Below are positions 36,934 through 46,113 of a DNA stretch of 64,000 nt, piece by piece. The first letter of the stretch is position 1. Each line of letters opens with the position of its first letter. The DNA comes from Shewanella glacialimarina (lineage in GTDB: Bacteria; Pseudomonadota; Gammaproteobacteria; Enterobacterales; Shewanellaceae): positions 2,046,001 through 2,110,000 of the forward strand of contig NZ_CP041216.1 of NCBI RefSeq assembly GCF_020511155.1, given 5' to 3'. The notes beneath the pieces are model-generated. The model saw nothing but the letters and a program-made list of their open reading frames with translations, searched no databases and was not told where the DNA came from. Position numbers and translations under genes: made by a program.

Positions 36934-38400
36934 CTAAAATGGACTTTCAAGTGACTGCATACCCACGTAAACAGCTTTAATTTGGGTGTATGCCTTTAAT
37001 GTTTCTGAGCCATTTTCGCGTCCAATACCCGACATTTTGTAACCACCAACTGGCATTTCTGCAGGAGAGGCGCCATAGGCATTTATCCAACAAATACCGG
37101 CCTGCATTTGATGGATAACACGATGAGCTCTAGTTATGTCCTGGGTAAATACTCCTGCTGCTAACCCTAAATGGGTGTTATTAGCTCGGCGAATCACTTC
37201 ATCTTCATCTGTAAAGGTTAATACTGACATTACCGGACCAAAGATTTCTTCCTTAGATAACGTCATTTCATCAGTACAGTCTGTAAAAATAGTCGGCGCG
37301 ACAAAAAAACCGTTCGGGGCATTGCTAGGCTTTAATGCACCACCGCCAGTTAATAAAGTCGCACCTTCTTTTTTACCTATTTCAATATAATCGAGTACTT
37401 TTTGTTGATGATCGCGTGAAATTAATGCGCCAAAATTGGTGTCCGGATGCATAGGATCGCCACAAACTATGTTCTGCTCAGTGCGTTCTTTTAGACGTTG
37501 AATAAATCGCGGATAAATATCTTGCTGTACAAAGACTCGTGTGCCGTTGGTACAGACTTCACCTTGAGTATAAAAGTTAGCTAACATTGCCGCTGATACG
37601 GCATTCTCAACATCGGCGTCGTTAAAAATAATCAACGGCGACTTACCGCCTAGCTCCATGGTCACTTCTTTTAGTGTTCCAGCCGCTGCGGCCATGACTT
37701 TTTTACCGGTTTCGACTTCGCCAGTAAATGACACTTTGGCTATATCGGCACTGCTGGTCAGCCATGCGCCCACTTTCCCGTCACCTTGAACAACATTAAA
37801 TACGCCATCTGGCACACCCGCTTGAGTGAATATTTCCGCTAAGCGCATTGCGCCACGCGGGGTTTCTTCTGAAGGTTTGAAAATCATTACATTGCCGCAA
37901 GCTAGAGCAGGGGCTGCTTTCCAACAGGCAATTTGTAATGGGTAGTTCCAGGCACCAATACCGGCACAAATACCTAATGGCTCACGACGAGTATAATAAA
38001 AGTCTGCGCCTACAGACTGTTGATTGCCTTCAATACTTGGGGCAAGACCTGCAAAGAACTCTATAGAGTCGGCGCCAGTAACGATATCGACAACCGAGGC
38101 TTCTTGCCATGGCTTACCCGTGTCCAATACTTCGCCAGCAGCAAGATCATCATTTTGCTCACGTAGTAGGGCAACGGCTTTTAATAAAATGCGGCTACGC
38201 TCAATAGGGCTCATAGCTGACCAAGTAGCAAAGCCCGCTTTTGCGCTTTCAATCGCGGCTTGTTGCACCGCTTCAGTAGCCACTTCAACTAAATAACTGA
38301 CTTCGCCAGTAGCAGGGTTGATGACCTGGAAGGTTTCGCCACTGCCGTTTGCAATGTACTTACCGTGAACATAATTTTGATAGGTGATTAACGCTGACAT
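36934..38400 (-). CDS. betB: Betaine aldehyde dehydrogenase BetB
   Basis: A 488-residue NAD(P)-dependent aldehyde dehydrogenase completing betaine synthesis. It shows the ALDH motifs: [17 protein letters not shown], the catalytic Glu in MELGGKSPL, and the catalytic Cys in [13 protein letters not shown]. Its N-terminus ([23 protein letters not shown]) resembles BetB orthologues. The start codon overlaps the end of betI by 13 bases, indicating translational linkage. Confidence 0.96.
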   Translation of the reverse strand: MSALITYQNYVHGKYIANGSGETFQVINPATGEVSYLVEVATEAVQQAAIESAKAGFATWSAMSPIERSRILLKAVALLREQNDDLAAGEVLDTGKPWQEASVVDIVTGADSIEFFAGLAPSIEGNQQSVGADFYYTRREPLGICAGIGAWNYPLQIACWKAAPALACGNVMIFKPSEETPRGAMRLAEIFTQAGVPDGVFNVVQGDGKVGAWLTSSADIAKVSFTGEVETGKKVMAAAAGTLKEVTMELGGKSPLIIFNDADVENAVSAAMLANFYTQGEVCTNGTRVFVQQDIYPRFIQRLKERTEQNIVCGDPMHPDTNFGALISRDHQQKVLDYIEIGKKEGATLLTGGGALKPSNAPNGFFVAPTIFTDCTDEMTLSKEEIFGPVMSVLTFTDEDEVIRRANNTHLGLAAGVFTQDITRAHRVIHQMQAGICWINAYGASPAEMPVGGYKMSGIGRENGSETLKAYTQIKAVYVGMQSLESPF

Positions 38401-38996
38401 TCAATTTCTCCGTGTTGCACGATCACAGCCTTGATAAAGGCTTTAGATAAAGTTTGGGCTTGCTTAAATTCTTCTGTAGGGTTTTGACTTAGCGCACTGC
38501 GTAACCAAAAACCGTCAATAATTGCTGCGGTTTGCTTTGCTGCATTAATGGCTGCCATATTTGGCAATAATTGTTTGAACGAAAAAAGCAGGTTGCTATA
38601 TAAGCGTTGGCTATTAATGTGTTGAAGTCTTGCCAGTCCCGGGTCGTGCATTGCTTGAGACCAGAAGCTTAACCATGTTTTTGCCGCAGCGTTTGAACGT
38701 TGTAAATCGGTAAAGTTGGCTTCGACTATCATTAATATTCTTGCCATTGGGGTTAAGGTTTTACCTGATGTTCTTGCCAGTAATGATTGCTTTAATTCTT
38801 CAAGTAAGAATTTCTGTGTAGCTTGGATCAACCCTTGCTTACCACCAAAGTAGTGGCTAATAATCCCTGATGACATGCCAGCTATTCCACTAATGGTGTT
38901 AATGGTCGTTTTGTTCAGTCCAAAACGTTCAACAGACATCAATGTGGCTTCAATTAACTGCTGTTTCCTGACATTTTTCATTACAGGTCTTGGCAT
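38388..38996 (-). CDS. betI: Choline-responsive TetR-type repressor BetI
   Basis: A 202-residue regulator. The N-terminal helix-turn-helix (residues 10-55, with [18 protein letters not shown]) matches BetI, including the glycine in HYFGGK. The C-terminal ligand domain contains [17 protein letters not shown], a BetI landmark. I start at the ATG at 38994-38996, which gives [18 protein letters not shown] and has AAAGGA upstream; the longer frame runs through the probable operator. It is the first gene of betIBA and should repress it unless choline is present. Confidence 0.95.
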   Translation of the reverse strand: MPRPVMKNVRKQQLIEATLMSVERFGLNKTTINTISGIAGMSSGIISHYFGGKQGLIQATQKFLLEELKQSLLARTSGKTLTPMARILMIVEANFTDLQRSNAAAKTWLSFWSQAMHDPGLARLQHINSQRLYSNLLFSFKQLLPNMAAINAAKQTAAIIDGFWLRSALSQNPTEEFKQAQTLSKAFIKAVIVQHGEIECQR

Positions 38997-39030
38997 TAAT
39001 TTTTTCCTTTTTATAACGTAAAGATTATTG

Positions 39031-39044
39031 ATTGAACGTTCAAT
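39031..39044 (-). promoter_or_regulatory. Probable BetI operator
   Basis: Perfect palindrome ATTGAACGTTCAAT, 35 bases upstream of the betI start and flanked by ATTG repeats. It matches the core of the known BetI sites (ATTGRACGTTCAAT-like, recalled from enteric and Vibrio work). This predicts autoregulation of betIBA. Confidence 0.8.
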
Positions 39045-39601
39045 TAGCAACAATCCTAATGATTAGAGCACTAACTATCAAGTGTTTATTTGAACTGGAT
39101 CACGCTTGTCGACTCAATATTCTGTTAAATATTATTGTTATAGCGTTGCATGTATATGTTTTATAGACATTAAAATTATTTTATTTAACAATGCTAATTT
39201 AATTACTTACTTAGCTAAAGGTTTGTGCTGAAACTATTGTTATTGCCATTTTCACACTGGGCCTGATATTTGAGTTGAATCCTAGCTAAGTTGAATGCTT
39301 TAGATTATCAAACTGTAAGAAGCGAAAAATGAGAAAGTACCGCTTGTTACCTTGCTGAAAAATGTGTTGTGTTGGCAATATATGACTTTGGCAAGATGTG
39401 GCTGTACTAGACTAAGTTCGACCTTAGATAAACTCTAAAAGCGGTATTTTGATTATTAGGGATAATTAACGCGCTTGGATTAAGCTTAATAGCGGTTTCA
39501 AATGTTAAGATGTGGCTACAATTGATTGTTGTTTTGATAATTAACTCATTAAAGCGTGTTGATGAAAAAATATTCCATGATAAAACAAACAGGAAAATAA
39601 A
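39045..39601. other. Intergenic region betI / small membrane protein
   Basis: About 550 AT-rich bases without a supportable gene. The betI promoter should lie at the left edge and that of the small membrane protein at the right; no other element is clear. Confidence 0.4.
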
Positions 39602-39808
39602 ATGGATAGTGCAGCAATGATCATGTGGAGCGTGCTATTTGGCGCGATTGGAATGGGCTATGTTGTTTACGGCAAACGTCAAAAAGCGATTGTTCCATTA
39701 TGTGTTGGTATGGCTTTGATGGTGTTTCCGTACTTTGTTGCGAATGTGACTACCTTAGTGATTGCTGGGTTTGTCTTGGTGGCAACACCCTATTTTTTAC
39801 GCGCCTAA
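39602..39808 (+). CDS. Small two-helix membrane protein
   Basis: A 68-residue protein with two to three hydrophobic segments (about 5-22, 30-45 and 48-65) around a short basic loop GKRQKAIV. Similar small proteins occur across Shewanella and Vibrio and are sometimes labelled amino acid transport protein without evidence. The ACAGGAAAATAA ribosome region supports the ATG. Function unknown. Confidence 0.7.
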   Translation: MDSAAMIMWSVLFGAIGMGYVVYGKRQKAIVPLCVGMALMVFPYFVANVTTLVIAGFVLVATPYFLRA

Positions 39809-40002
39809 TTAATTTGCCTTGCTTAGCCTGAACTCTTTACTGATAGGTATTGATTTAGTAAGTGTTAAAGCTCTGGTTATGCCGCTCATTCAAATATGAT
39901 AATAGAGCGACGTAACATCAAAGCTAATGTTGGTTTTTATGTCTACGCTGTTAATTTATGTTTTATTTGAGTTTGTTTCATTTTAATCTAATTAATGTAA
40001 CT

Positions 40003-41364
40003 CTAATCCATTTCAACAAAAATAATGCCTTTTCGTTGTATGTATCTCAATCTCCAGCCAAATAGAATAGCGGCAGAGGTTAGTCCTGCTATAAGTCCAA
40101 TCCAGAATCCATGAGCGCCCATAGCGGGGACTACGTAGTCGGTATAGGCTAATACATAACCTAATGTCATTCCAATAAACCAGTACGAGAATAGAGTAAT
40201 GTAGAAGGCACTACGAGTGTCTTTATAACCACGTAACGCGCCCGCGGCTACAACCTGAATAGAGTCCGATATTTGATATAAGGCTGCCATTAACATCAAG
40301 CTACCCGCTAGTGCAACAACCTCAGGGTTATCATTATATAGTAGAGCTATTTCATGTCTAAATATGACGGTTGAAATAGCGGTTAACATGGCTAAAGATA
40401 GCGATAATCCTAGGGCGACATAAGTGACTAATTGCGCTATATCAGTTCTTTCTCTGCCAAGATAATACCCAATGCGAATGGATGCCGCTATGCCAATGGA
40501 CAAAGGCAACATGAATACTATGGATGAAAAGTTTAAAGCAATTTGATGGCTTGCTACCACATTGGCACCCATTGGCGCTAAAAATAATGCGATAACCGCG
40601 AATAGACTTACCTCGAAGAACAGTGCCATTGCGATAGGAAAACCCAGTTTGGCCATTGATTTCATTGTGGACCATTTAGGGGCATAAAACTGTTTAAAGG
40701 GGGCAATTTCAATAAACTTCTTATCAATGAGCATATAGATGGTCATAGCAATTAACATTGCCCAAAAGACAATAGCAGTTGCTACTCCACAGCCAGCCCC
40801 ACCCATTGCTGGAATGCCAAAGCCACCATAAATAAAGATATAGTTTGCTGGAATGTTGACTGCCAAACCAACAAAGCCAATTACCATAGTGGGCAGAGTA
40901 TAAGAAATGCCTTCGCTGCAACCGCGAAGCACTTGATATAACGCAAATGCAGGTGCGCCCCAAAGGATGCCATCAATATAACCGACAGTTAAGCTATTCA
41001 GCTGTGGCTCTAAATCCATTAAATCTAAGATATAGCTTGATGACGCTAAAAATAACATCACACCCAAGGCGCCAATTATGGCAATATATCCCGCCTGAAA
41101 GACTAAGTTTGGGATCACCTTTTGGTTATCGGCGCCATGATGCTGGGAAAATACTGGTGTGAAGGCCATAAGTAGGCCTTGAACAAATAAGATGGCCGGT
41201 AACCATAAACTTGTACCAACAGCGACAGCGGCCATATCGACAGCGCTGACACGTCCTGCCATAACAGTATCAATAAAGCCCATCATAGTTTGAGTCACTT
41301 GGGCGATCAATATTGGTAAGGCAAGTTGTATTAAGCGCTTGGCTTGAAAGCCGGTGTTGTTCAT
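40003..41364 (-). CDS. norM: MATE family multidrug efflux transporter (NorM/MdtK type)
   Basis: A 453-residue transporter with twelve membrane segments in two MATE repeats. The first starts LIQLALPILIAQVTQTMMGFIDTVMAGR, with the conserved Asp of the family; the second half begins around residue 235 (LGFPIAMALFFEVSLFAV). MATE pumps export cationic drugs and dyes using sodium or protons. The gene is divergent from ribE with 31 bases between starts, the same arrangement as E. coli mdtK and ribC. Confidence 0.93.
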   Translation of the reverse strand: MNNTGFQAKRLIQLALPILIAQVTQTMMGFIDTVMAGRVSAVDMAAVAVGTSLWLPAILFVQGLLMAFTPVFSQHHGADNQKVIPNLVFQAGYIAIIGALGVMLFLASSSYILDLMDLEPQLNSLTVGYIDGILWGAPAFALYQVLRGCSEGISYTLPTMVIGFVGLAVNIPANYIFIYGGFGIPAMGGAGCGVATAIVFWAMLIAMTIYMLIDKKFIEIAPFKQFYAPKWSTMKSMAKLGFPIAMALFFEVSLFAVIALFLAPMGANVVASHQIALNFSSIVFMLPLSIGIAASIRIGYYLGRERTDIAQLVTYVALGLSLSLAMLTAISTVIFRHEIALLYNDNPEVVALAGSLMLMAALYQISDSIQVVAAGALRGYKDTRSAFYITLFSYWFIGMTLGYVLAYTDYVVPAMGAHGFWIGLIAGLTSAAILFGWRLRYIQRKGIIFVEMD

Positions 41365-41395
41365 ATTAAGCCTATTAATAAACGAGAGTTATTTT

Positions 41396-42010
41396 ATGTT
41401 TACAGGAATTGTACAAGCCACATGTGAAGTGGTATCGGTTCAACAGCAAGCTGGATTGAAACGTTTTGAAATTGCGTTAAAGCCTGAATTGCTTACCGGA
41501 TTACAAACAGGAGCCAGTGTTGCGACCAATGGTGTTTGTTTAACGGTTACTAAGATATCGAATGATAAGGTTTTTTTCGATGTAATGGAAGAATCATTAG
41601 GTCTAACTAACCTAGATAAAGTACAGCAAGGTGACCAAGTTAACATTGAGCGTTCGTTAACCTTTGGCAGTGAAATTGGCGGACATATTCTCTCGGGGCA
41701 TATCCATACACAAGCTGAAGTGATATCGGTGAGTGATACCGCTGAGCATTATGATATTGAGTTAGCCTTAGATGCAAAGTGGAAAGACTATGTGTTTTAT
41801 AAAGGCTTTGTCGCGGTTAATGGCTGTAGCTTAACAGTAGGGCAATTGACGGAACGTGGCTTTAAATTGCACCTTATTCCAGAAACACTGAGACTAACTA
41901 ATATCAAAGCTCACCAAGTCGGCGATAAAATGAATATTGAAATTGACAGTCAAACTCAAGTTATTGTCGATACGGTTGAGCGTATATTAGCTAAGAAGCA
42001 ACAGGGTTAG
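41396..42010 (+). CDS. ribE: Riboflavin synthase alpha subunit
   Basis: A 204-residue enzyme making riboflavin from two lumazine molecules. The start is fixed by MFTGIVQATCEV, the universal N-terminus, with GAGAG upstream; the longer frame overlaps the norM start. Two lumazine-binding repeats are visible, one with GASVATNGVCLTV and GGHILSGHIH, the other with GFVAVNGCSLTV. No FMN riboswitch is seen upstream. Confidence 0.96.
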   Translation: MFTGIVQATCEVVSVQQQAGLKRFEIALKPELLTGLQTGASVATNGVCLTVTKISNDKVFFDVMEESLGLTNLDKVQQGDQVNIERSLTFGSEIGGHILSGHIHTQAEVISVSDTAEHYDIELALDAKWKDYVFYKGFVAVNGCSLTVGQLTERGFKLHLIPETLRLTNIKAHQVGDKMNIEIDSQTQVIVDTVERILAKKQQG

Positions 42011-42035
42011 TTTCGGGCGACAACCAAGCCAGGTA

Positions 42036-42236
42036 TTAATATATTTGCTCGTCATCTGAATCAATAAATAGCTGAATGGTTCGCCTATTGTCATCTAAAT
42101 GCATTTTTATATGGATAGGATTACAACATATGCGGCAATCATCATAATATTCTTGATCGCCAGAACTGGCATCAATGGTTAAATGTTGATGATGACCACA
42201 ATGTGGGCAGCTTATTGATCGCGACAATAATCTCAT
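42036..42236 (-). CDS. CPXCG-motif cysteine-rich small protein
   Basis: A 66-residue protein with CPHCG near residue 10 and CRICC near residue 34, a predicted zinc ribbon of the CPXCG (PF14255) family. AGGAG lies upstream of the ATG. Found widely in gammaproteobacteria without known function. It lies convergent with ribE. Confidence 0.85.
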   Translation of the reverse strand: MRLLSRSISCPHCGHHQHLTIDASSGDQEYYDDCRICCNPIHIKMHLDDNRRTIQLFIDSDDEQIY

Positions 42237-42479
42237 ATCTTGTACTCCTGTGATGGAATTTAAGTCATTTACTGTGCTTTATTAAATATAGCCCTATTTT
42301 AGCTATACCGCATCGAGTGTAATTTATGAATTTATTCAGCTCTGGCAGTATTGAAAGCCGTTAAAGGTTGATTCATTACTATGTTGTCACATACAATCGA
42401 GCGCTACATTTTTGGGTAACTAAGACTCTTGTACTGTCTTTATTTCAAAAATGTGTTCATAACTTTTATTCATTATTTA

Positions 42480-42510
42480 CCAAGTGGCCCTACGTGTGGG
42501 TCACCACTGG
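42480..42510 (+). promoter_or_regulatory. Putative thrS translational operator (tRNA-Thr anticodon mimic)
   Basis: An RNA hairpin would form just before the thrS ribosome site. Two outer C-G pairs, an AGTGG/CCACT stem and a CCC/GGG stem, broken by a bulged A and a bulged TCA, enclose a seven-base loop UACGUGU. The loop places CGU, a threonine anticodon, exactly at the 34-36 positions. E. coli ThrS represses its own mRNA by binding such an anticodon-arm mimic. The hairpin ends 13 bases before the start codon, next to the AAGGA site it would block. Confidence 0.72.
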
Positions 42511-42523
42511 ACAAGGAATTTTC

Positions 42524-44452
42524 ATGCCTATTATTACATTGCCTGATGGCAGCAAACGTGAGTTTGCTAATCCAGTATCTACCCTTGATGTTGCTGCAGA
42601 CATCGGCCCAGGTTTAGCAAAAGCCTGTATTGCTGGTCGCGTTAACGGTGAGCTAAAAGATGCTTGCGATTTAATTTTTACCGATGCGGATTTATCTATC
42701 ATCACGGCTAAAGATGAAGAAGGTGTTGAAATTCTTCGCCATTCTTGTGCGCATTTGTTAGGTCATGCTATTAAGCAGCTGTGGCCTCAAACTAAAATGG
42801 CCATTGGTCCTGTTATCGATAACGGTTTTTACTATGATATCGATTTAGAGCACAAGCTTACCCAAGATGACATAGATGCGTTAGAAAAACGCATGCTAGA
42901 CTTGGCCAAAACAAATTATGACGTAGTCAAACGTGTTGTTTCTTGGCAAGAAGCCCGTGATGCATTCAGTGCGCGCGGTGAAGAATACAAAATTGCCATC
43001 TTAGATGAAAACATCAGCAAAGATGCAACGCCTGCACTATATGATCATGAAGAATACATCGACATGTGTCGAGGTCCGCACGTGCCGAACATGCGTTTTT
43101 GTCAACACTTTAAGTTAATGAGTGTTGCTGGTGCTTATTGGCGCGGTAACTCTGATAACAAGATGTTACAACGCGTTTACGGTACGGCTTGGGCAGATAA
43201 AAAAGCCCTTAAAACGCACCTTACACGATTAGAAGAAGCGGCTAAACGCGATCATCGTAAAATCGGCAAGCAATTAGATCTTTATCATATGCAAGAAGAA
43301 GCGCCAGGAATGGTGTTTTGGCACAATGATGGTTGGAGCATATTTTTAGAACTTGAAAAGTTTATCCGTCAAAAGCTAGGTCAATACACTTATCAAGAAG
43401 TGAAAGGCCCGCTAATGATGGATCGCGTGTTATGGGAACGTTCAGGCCACTGGGATAAATACTCAGAAGCTATGTTTACTACTAATAGCGAAAGTCGTGA
43501 ATATGCCATTAAGCCGATGAACTGTCCTGGTCATGTTCAAATTTTTAATCAAGGCTTAAAGTCATACCGTGACTTGCCATTGCGTATGGCTGAGTTTGGT
43601 TGTTGTCATCGTAATGAACCATCGGGTTCACTGCATGGCTTGATGCGCGTGCGAGGCTTTACCCAAGATGATGCCCATGTTTTCTGTACTGACGATCAAG
43701 TGCAAACAGAAGTGAGTGCATGCATTCAAATGGTATATGACACATATGGCACATTTGGTTTTGAAAATATTGTTGTCAAATTATCAACTCGACCTGAAAA
43801 GCGTATTGGTGACGACGATATGTGGGATCGTGCTGAAGAAGCATTAAAGCAAGCGCTTAAAGCTAATAATATCAAATATGATATACTACCTGGCGAGGGT
43901 GCTTTCTATGGTCCTAAGATTGAATTCACATTACATGATTGTTTAGATCGCGCTTGGCAGTGTGGTACTGTACAATTAGATTACGCGTTACCGACTCGTT
44001 TAGGTGCAACGTATGTTGCAGAAGACAATAGTCGCCAAACGCCGGTAATGATACATCGTGCCATTCTTGGCTCATTAGAACGTTTCATCGGTATCTTGAT
44101 TGAAGAGTATGCTGGTAAATTCCCAACATGGCTTGCACCTATGCAAGTAGTTGTGATGAATATTACTGACAAACAGTCTGAATATGCAGAAGAAATTGTA
44201 AAAAACTTCAAAAAACAGGGCATTCGTGCATCTTTTGACTTGAGGAATGAGAAGATAGGCTTTAAAATACGCGAACACACCTTAAGACGTGTGCCTTATT
44301 TGTTGGTCGTAGGTGATCAAGAAGTTGAGAATAAGGAAGTTGCGGTGCGTACACGTGATGGTATTGATTTAGGTAAGCTTAAAATCGAAGATTTTGCTAC
44401 CATGATACATCAACAGATTTCGCTCCGTAGTCTAAAATTGTTGGAGGAATAG
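42524..44452 (+). CDS. thrS: Threonyl-tRNA synthetase
   Basis: A 642-residue class II synthetase, the same length as the E. coli enzyme when started at the ATG at 42524 (AAGGA upstream). It has a TGS domain (1-61), the editing domain with [14 protein letters not shown], and a catalytic core with motif 2 region [20 protein letters not shown] and the zinc ligands in MNCPGH and later His residues. The C-terminal anticodon-binding domain follows. It also probably binds its own leader hairpin. infC follows four bases after the stop. Confidence 0.97.
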   Translation: MPIITLPDGSKREFANPVSTLDVAADIGPGLAKACIAGRVNGELKDACDLIFTDADLSIITAKDEEGVEILRHSCAHLLGHAIKQLWPQTKMAIGPVIDNGFYYDIDLEHKLTQDDIDALEKRMLDLAKTNYDVVKRVVSWQEARDAFSARGEEYKIAILDENISKDATPALYDHEEYIDMCRGPHVPNMRFCQHFKLMSVAGAYWRGNSDNKMLQRVYGTAWADKKALKTHLTRLEEAAKRDHRKIGKQLDLYHMQEEAPGMVFWHNDGWSIFLELEKFIRQKLGQYTYQEVKGPLMMDRVLWERSGHWDKYSEAMFTTNSESREYAIKPMNCPGHVQIFNQGLKSYRDLPLRMAEFGCCHRNEPSGSLHGLMRVRGFTQDDAHVFCTDDQVQTEVSACIQMVYDTYGTFGFENIVVKLSTRPEKRIGDDDMWDRAEEALKQALKANNIKYDILPGEGAFYGPKIEFTLHDCLDRAWQCGTVQLDYALPTRLGATYVAEDNSRQTPVMIHRAILGSLERFIGILIEEYAGKFPTWLAPMQVVVMNITDKQSEYAEEIVKNFKKQGIRASFDLRNEKIGFKIREHTLRRVPYLLVVGDQEVENKEVAVRTRDGIDLGKLKIEDFATMIHQQISLRSLKLLEE

Positions 44453-44455
44453 GTC

Positions 44456-44998
44456 ATAAAGATCAAAAGAACAGCAGGGCGACAACCAGCGCCTAATAGA
44501 ATCAATGATGAAATCACCGGTGTTCCTGAAGTCCGTTTATCGGACATAGATGGTGAGCCCATTGGTATCGTTAGCATTAAAGAAGCTCAAAGCGTCGCGG
44601 ATGAAGCAGGGGTAGACCTTGTTGAAATCAGTCCAAACGCTGAGCCTCCAGTTTGTCGCATAATGGACTACGGTAAGTTCCTTTTTGATAAAGCGAAAGC
44701 GCAAAAGGAACAAAAGAAGAAGCAGAAGCAGGTTCAGGTTAAGGAAATAAAATTCCGTCCTGGAACTGATATAAACGACTATCAGGTAAAACTACGCAAC
44801 CTGATTCGTTTTCTAGAAGATGGGGACAAAGCGAAAATTACGCTGCGTTTCCGTGGTCGCGAAATGGCACACCAAAACCTAGGTATGGATCTTTTGAACC
44901 GTATCAAGGCTGATTTGGAAGAGTATGCGGTTGTTGAATCTTTCCCGAAAATGGAAGGTAGACAAGCAATTATGGTGCTAGCACCTAAAAAGAAATAG
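44456..44998 (+). CDS. infC: Translation initiation factor IF-3 with AUA start codon
   Basis: Full-length IF-3 is encoded only if translation starts at the ATA at 44456, giving 180 residues, the same as E. coli IF-3. The start context is strong (GGAGG eight bases upstream, inside the end of thrS). The N-terminal domain contains [16 protein letters not shown] and [23 protein letters not shown], and the C-terminal domain [11 protein letters not shown] and FRGREMAHQ. There is no ATG until codon 70. Non-standard starts (AUU in E. coli) let IF-3 repress its own synthesis; AUA should behave likewise. Confidence 0.95.
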   Translation: MKIKRTAGRQPAPNRINDEITGVPEVRLSDIDGEPIGIVSIKEAQSVADEAGVDLVEISPNAEPPVCRIMDYGKFLFDKAKAQKEQKKKQKQVQVKEIKFRPGTDINDYQVKLRNLIRFLEDGDKAKITLRFRGREMAHQNLGMDLLNRIKADLEEYAVVESFPKMEGRQAIMVLAPKKK

Positions 44999-45015
44999 TA
45001 GGGCAACCTAAAAGT

Positions 45016-45041
45016 AGCAAAAGTCTCTTGAGGCTTTTGCT
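45016..45041 (+). promoter_or_regulatory. Hairpin in the infC-rpmI spacer
   Basis: Arms AGCAAAAG/CTTTTGCT with a 10-base inner region that can add TC/GA pairing. It lies 18 bases after the infC stop and 42 before rpmI. It may be a partial terminator or part of the L20-controlled rpmI leader; sequence alone does not decide. Confidence 0.55.
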
Positions 45042-45082
45042 CGCCTTACGTTTATTAAATATCCCAATGCGGAGTTTTAGAA

Positions 45083-45277
45083 ATGCCTAAAATGAAAACA
45101 GACAAGGGTGTGCAAAAGCGCTTCAGAAAAACCGCTAATGGTTTCAAGCGCAAACAAGCACACTTACGTCATATTTTGACCAAGAAGAGCACTAAGCGTA
45201 AACGTCACTTACGTGCAAAATGTTTAGTCGCCAAGTCTGATGTGCCAGCAATTGCACGTCAACTACCATACGCTTAA
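45083..45277 (+). CDS. rpmI: 50S ribosomal protein L35
   Basis: A 64-residue, very basic protein with the L35 sequence [20 protein letters not shown] and [14 protein letters not shown] precedes the ATG by eight bases. It lies between infC and rplT, the conserved order. Confidence 0.97.
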   Translation: MPKMKTDKGVQKRFRKTANGFKRKQAHLRHILTKKSTKRKRHLRAKCLVAKSDVPAIARQLPYA

Positions 45278-45295
45278 TTAAAGGAGCAATGAACA

Positions 45296-45655
45296 ATGCC
45301 TAGAGTTAAGCGTGGTGTAACCGCTCGTGCTCGTCACAAGAAAGTACTTAAACTAGCTAAAGGTTATTATGGCGCTCGTAGCCGTACTTTCCGTGTTGCT
45401 GTTCAAGCAGTAACTAAAGCTGGTCAATATGCTTACCGTGACCGTCGTCAAAAGAAACGTCAATTCCGCCAATTATGGATTGCACGTATCAATGCGGCTT
45501 CTCGTCAAAATGGTCTGTCTTATAGCCGTTTCATTAACGGTTTGAAAAAGGCGTCTATCGAAATCGATCGTAAGATTTTGGCTGACATCGCTGTATTCGA
45601 CAAAGTTGTATTTACAATTTTAGTTGAAAAAGCAAAAGAAGCTTTAACTAAGTAA
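45296..45655 (+). CDS. rplT: 50S ribosomal protein L20
   Basis: A 119-residue, basic protein with the L20 N-terminus [19 protein letters not shown] and the core [20 protein letters not shown]. In E. coli L20 binds the rpmI leader and represses rpmI-rplT translation. AAGGAG precedes the start. The gene is followed by a strong terminator. Confidence 0.97.
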   Translation: MPRVKRGVTARARHKKVLKLAKGYYGARSRTFRVAVQAVTKAGQYAYRDRRQKKRQFRQLWIARINAASRQNGLSYSRFINGLKKASIEIDRKILADIAVFDKVVFTILVEKAKEALTK

Positions 45656-45675
45656 TTAGTTAATCGGCTTTGAAA

Positions 45676-45700
45676 AAGGAACCTTAGGGTTCCTTTTTTT
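45676..45700 (+). terminator. Terminator of the thrS-infC-rpmI-rplT operon
   Basis: Stem AAGGAACC/GGTTCCTT with a TTAG loop followed by a run of T, 20 bases after the rplT stop. Confidence 0.93.
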
Positions 45701-46113
45701 ATAACTGTTTTTTGAATAAAATAGGTATTGTTGATTTAGATTAGCTAATAATTTAGCTTTCGTTTGCATAAAAGGGACCGCTAGAAAGCTTGTTTATACC
45801 TAGCAGAGTTAATTAGTTGGATTAATCATTATTTATCAGCATAATAGTCAAGTCAGTAAACAGTGATATTGGACGATGTAATTGATCTGGTCTTTAAACT
45901 GAGCCAGTGATATTTAAAAGCTTTCAGACCGTCTTGTTTGCCGCTTATCCAGTTGAATTATTTTTATTAACTGAAGCTTATTCGACCCTATACGCCGAGT
46001 TAGCCAAACCTCGGAACCTATAGATTGAATACCTATCATGGCTGGGTTGTTCATCTCTTCGCTAGATTTGATGCATTTAAACTAGAATTACACTATGAGT
46101 ATCTACTAAAACT
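45701..46113. other. Intergenic region before yoaA
   Basis: About 410 bases with no supportable gene or clear regulatory element; it should contain the yoaA promoter. Confidence 0.4.

Noticed and set aside
42368..42523. N-terminal extension of ThrS by about 50 residues
   Set aside because: The extension has no homology, covers the operator hairpin, and the ATG at 42524 gives the standard length and a ribosome site.
44663..44998. Short 111-residue IF-3 starting at the first ATG
   Set aside because: It lacks the conserved N-terminal domain, which is encoded in frame just upstream from the AUA start.
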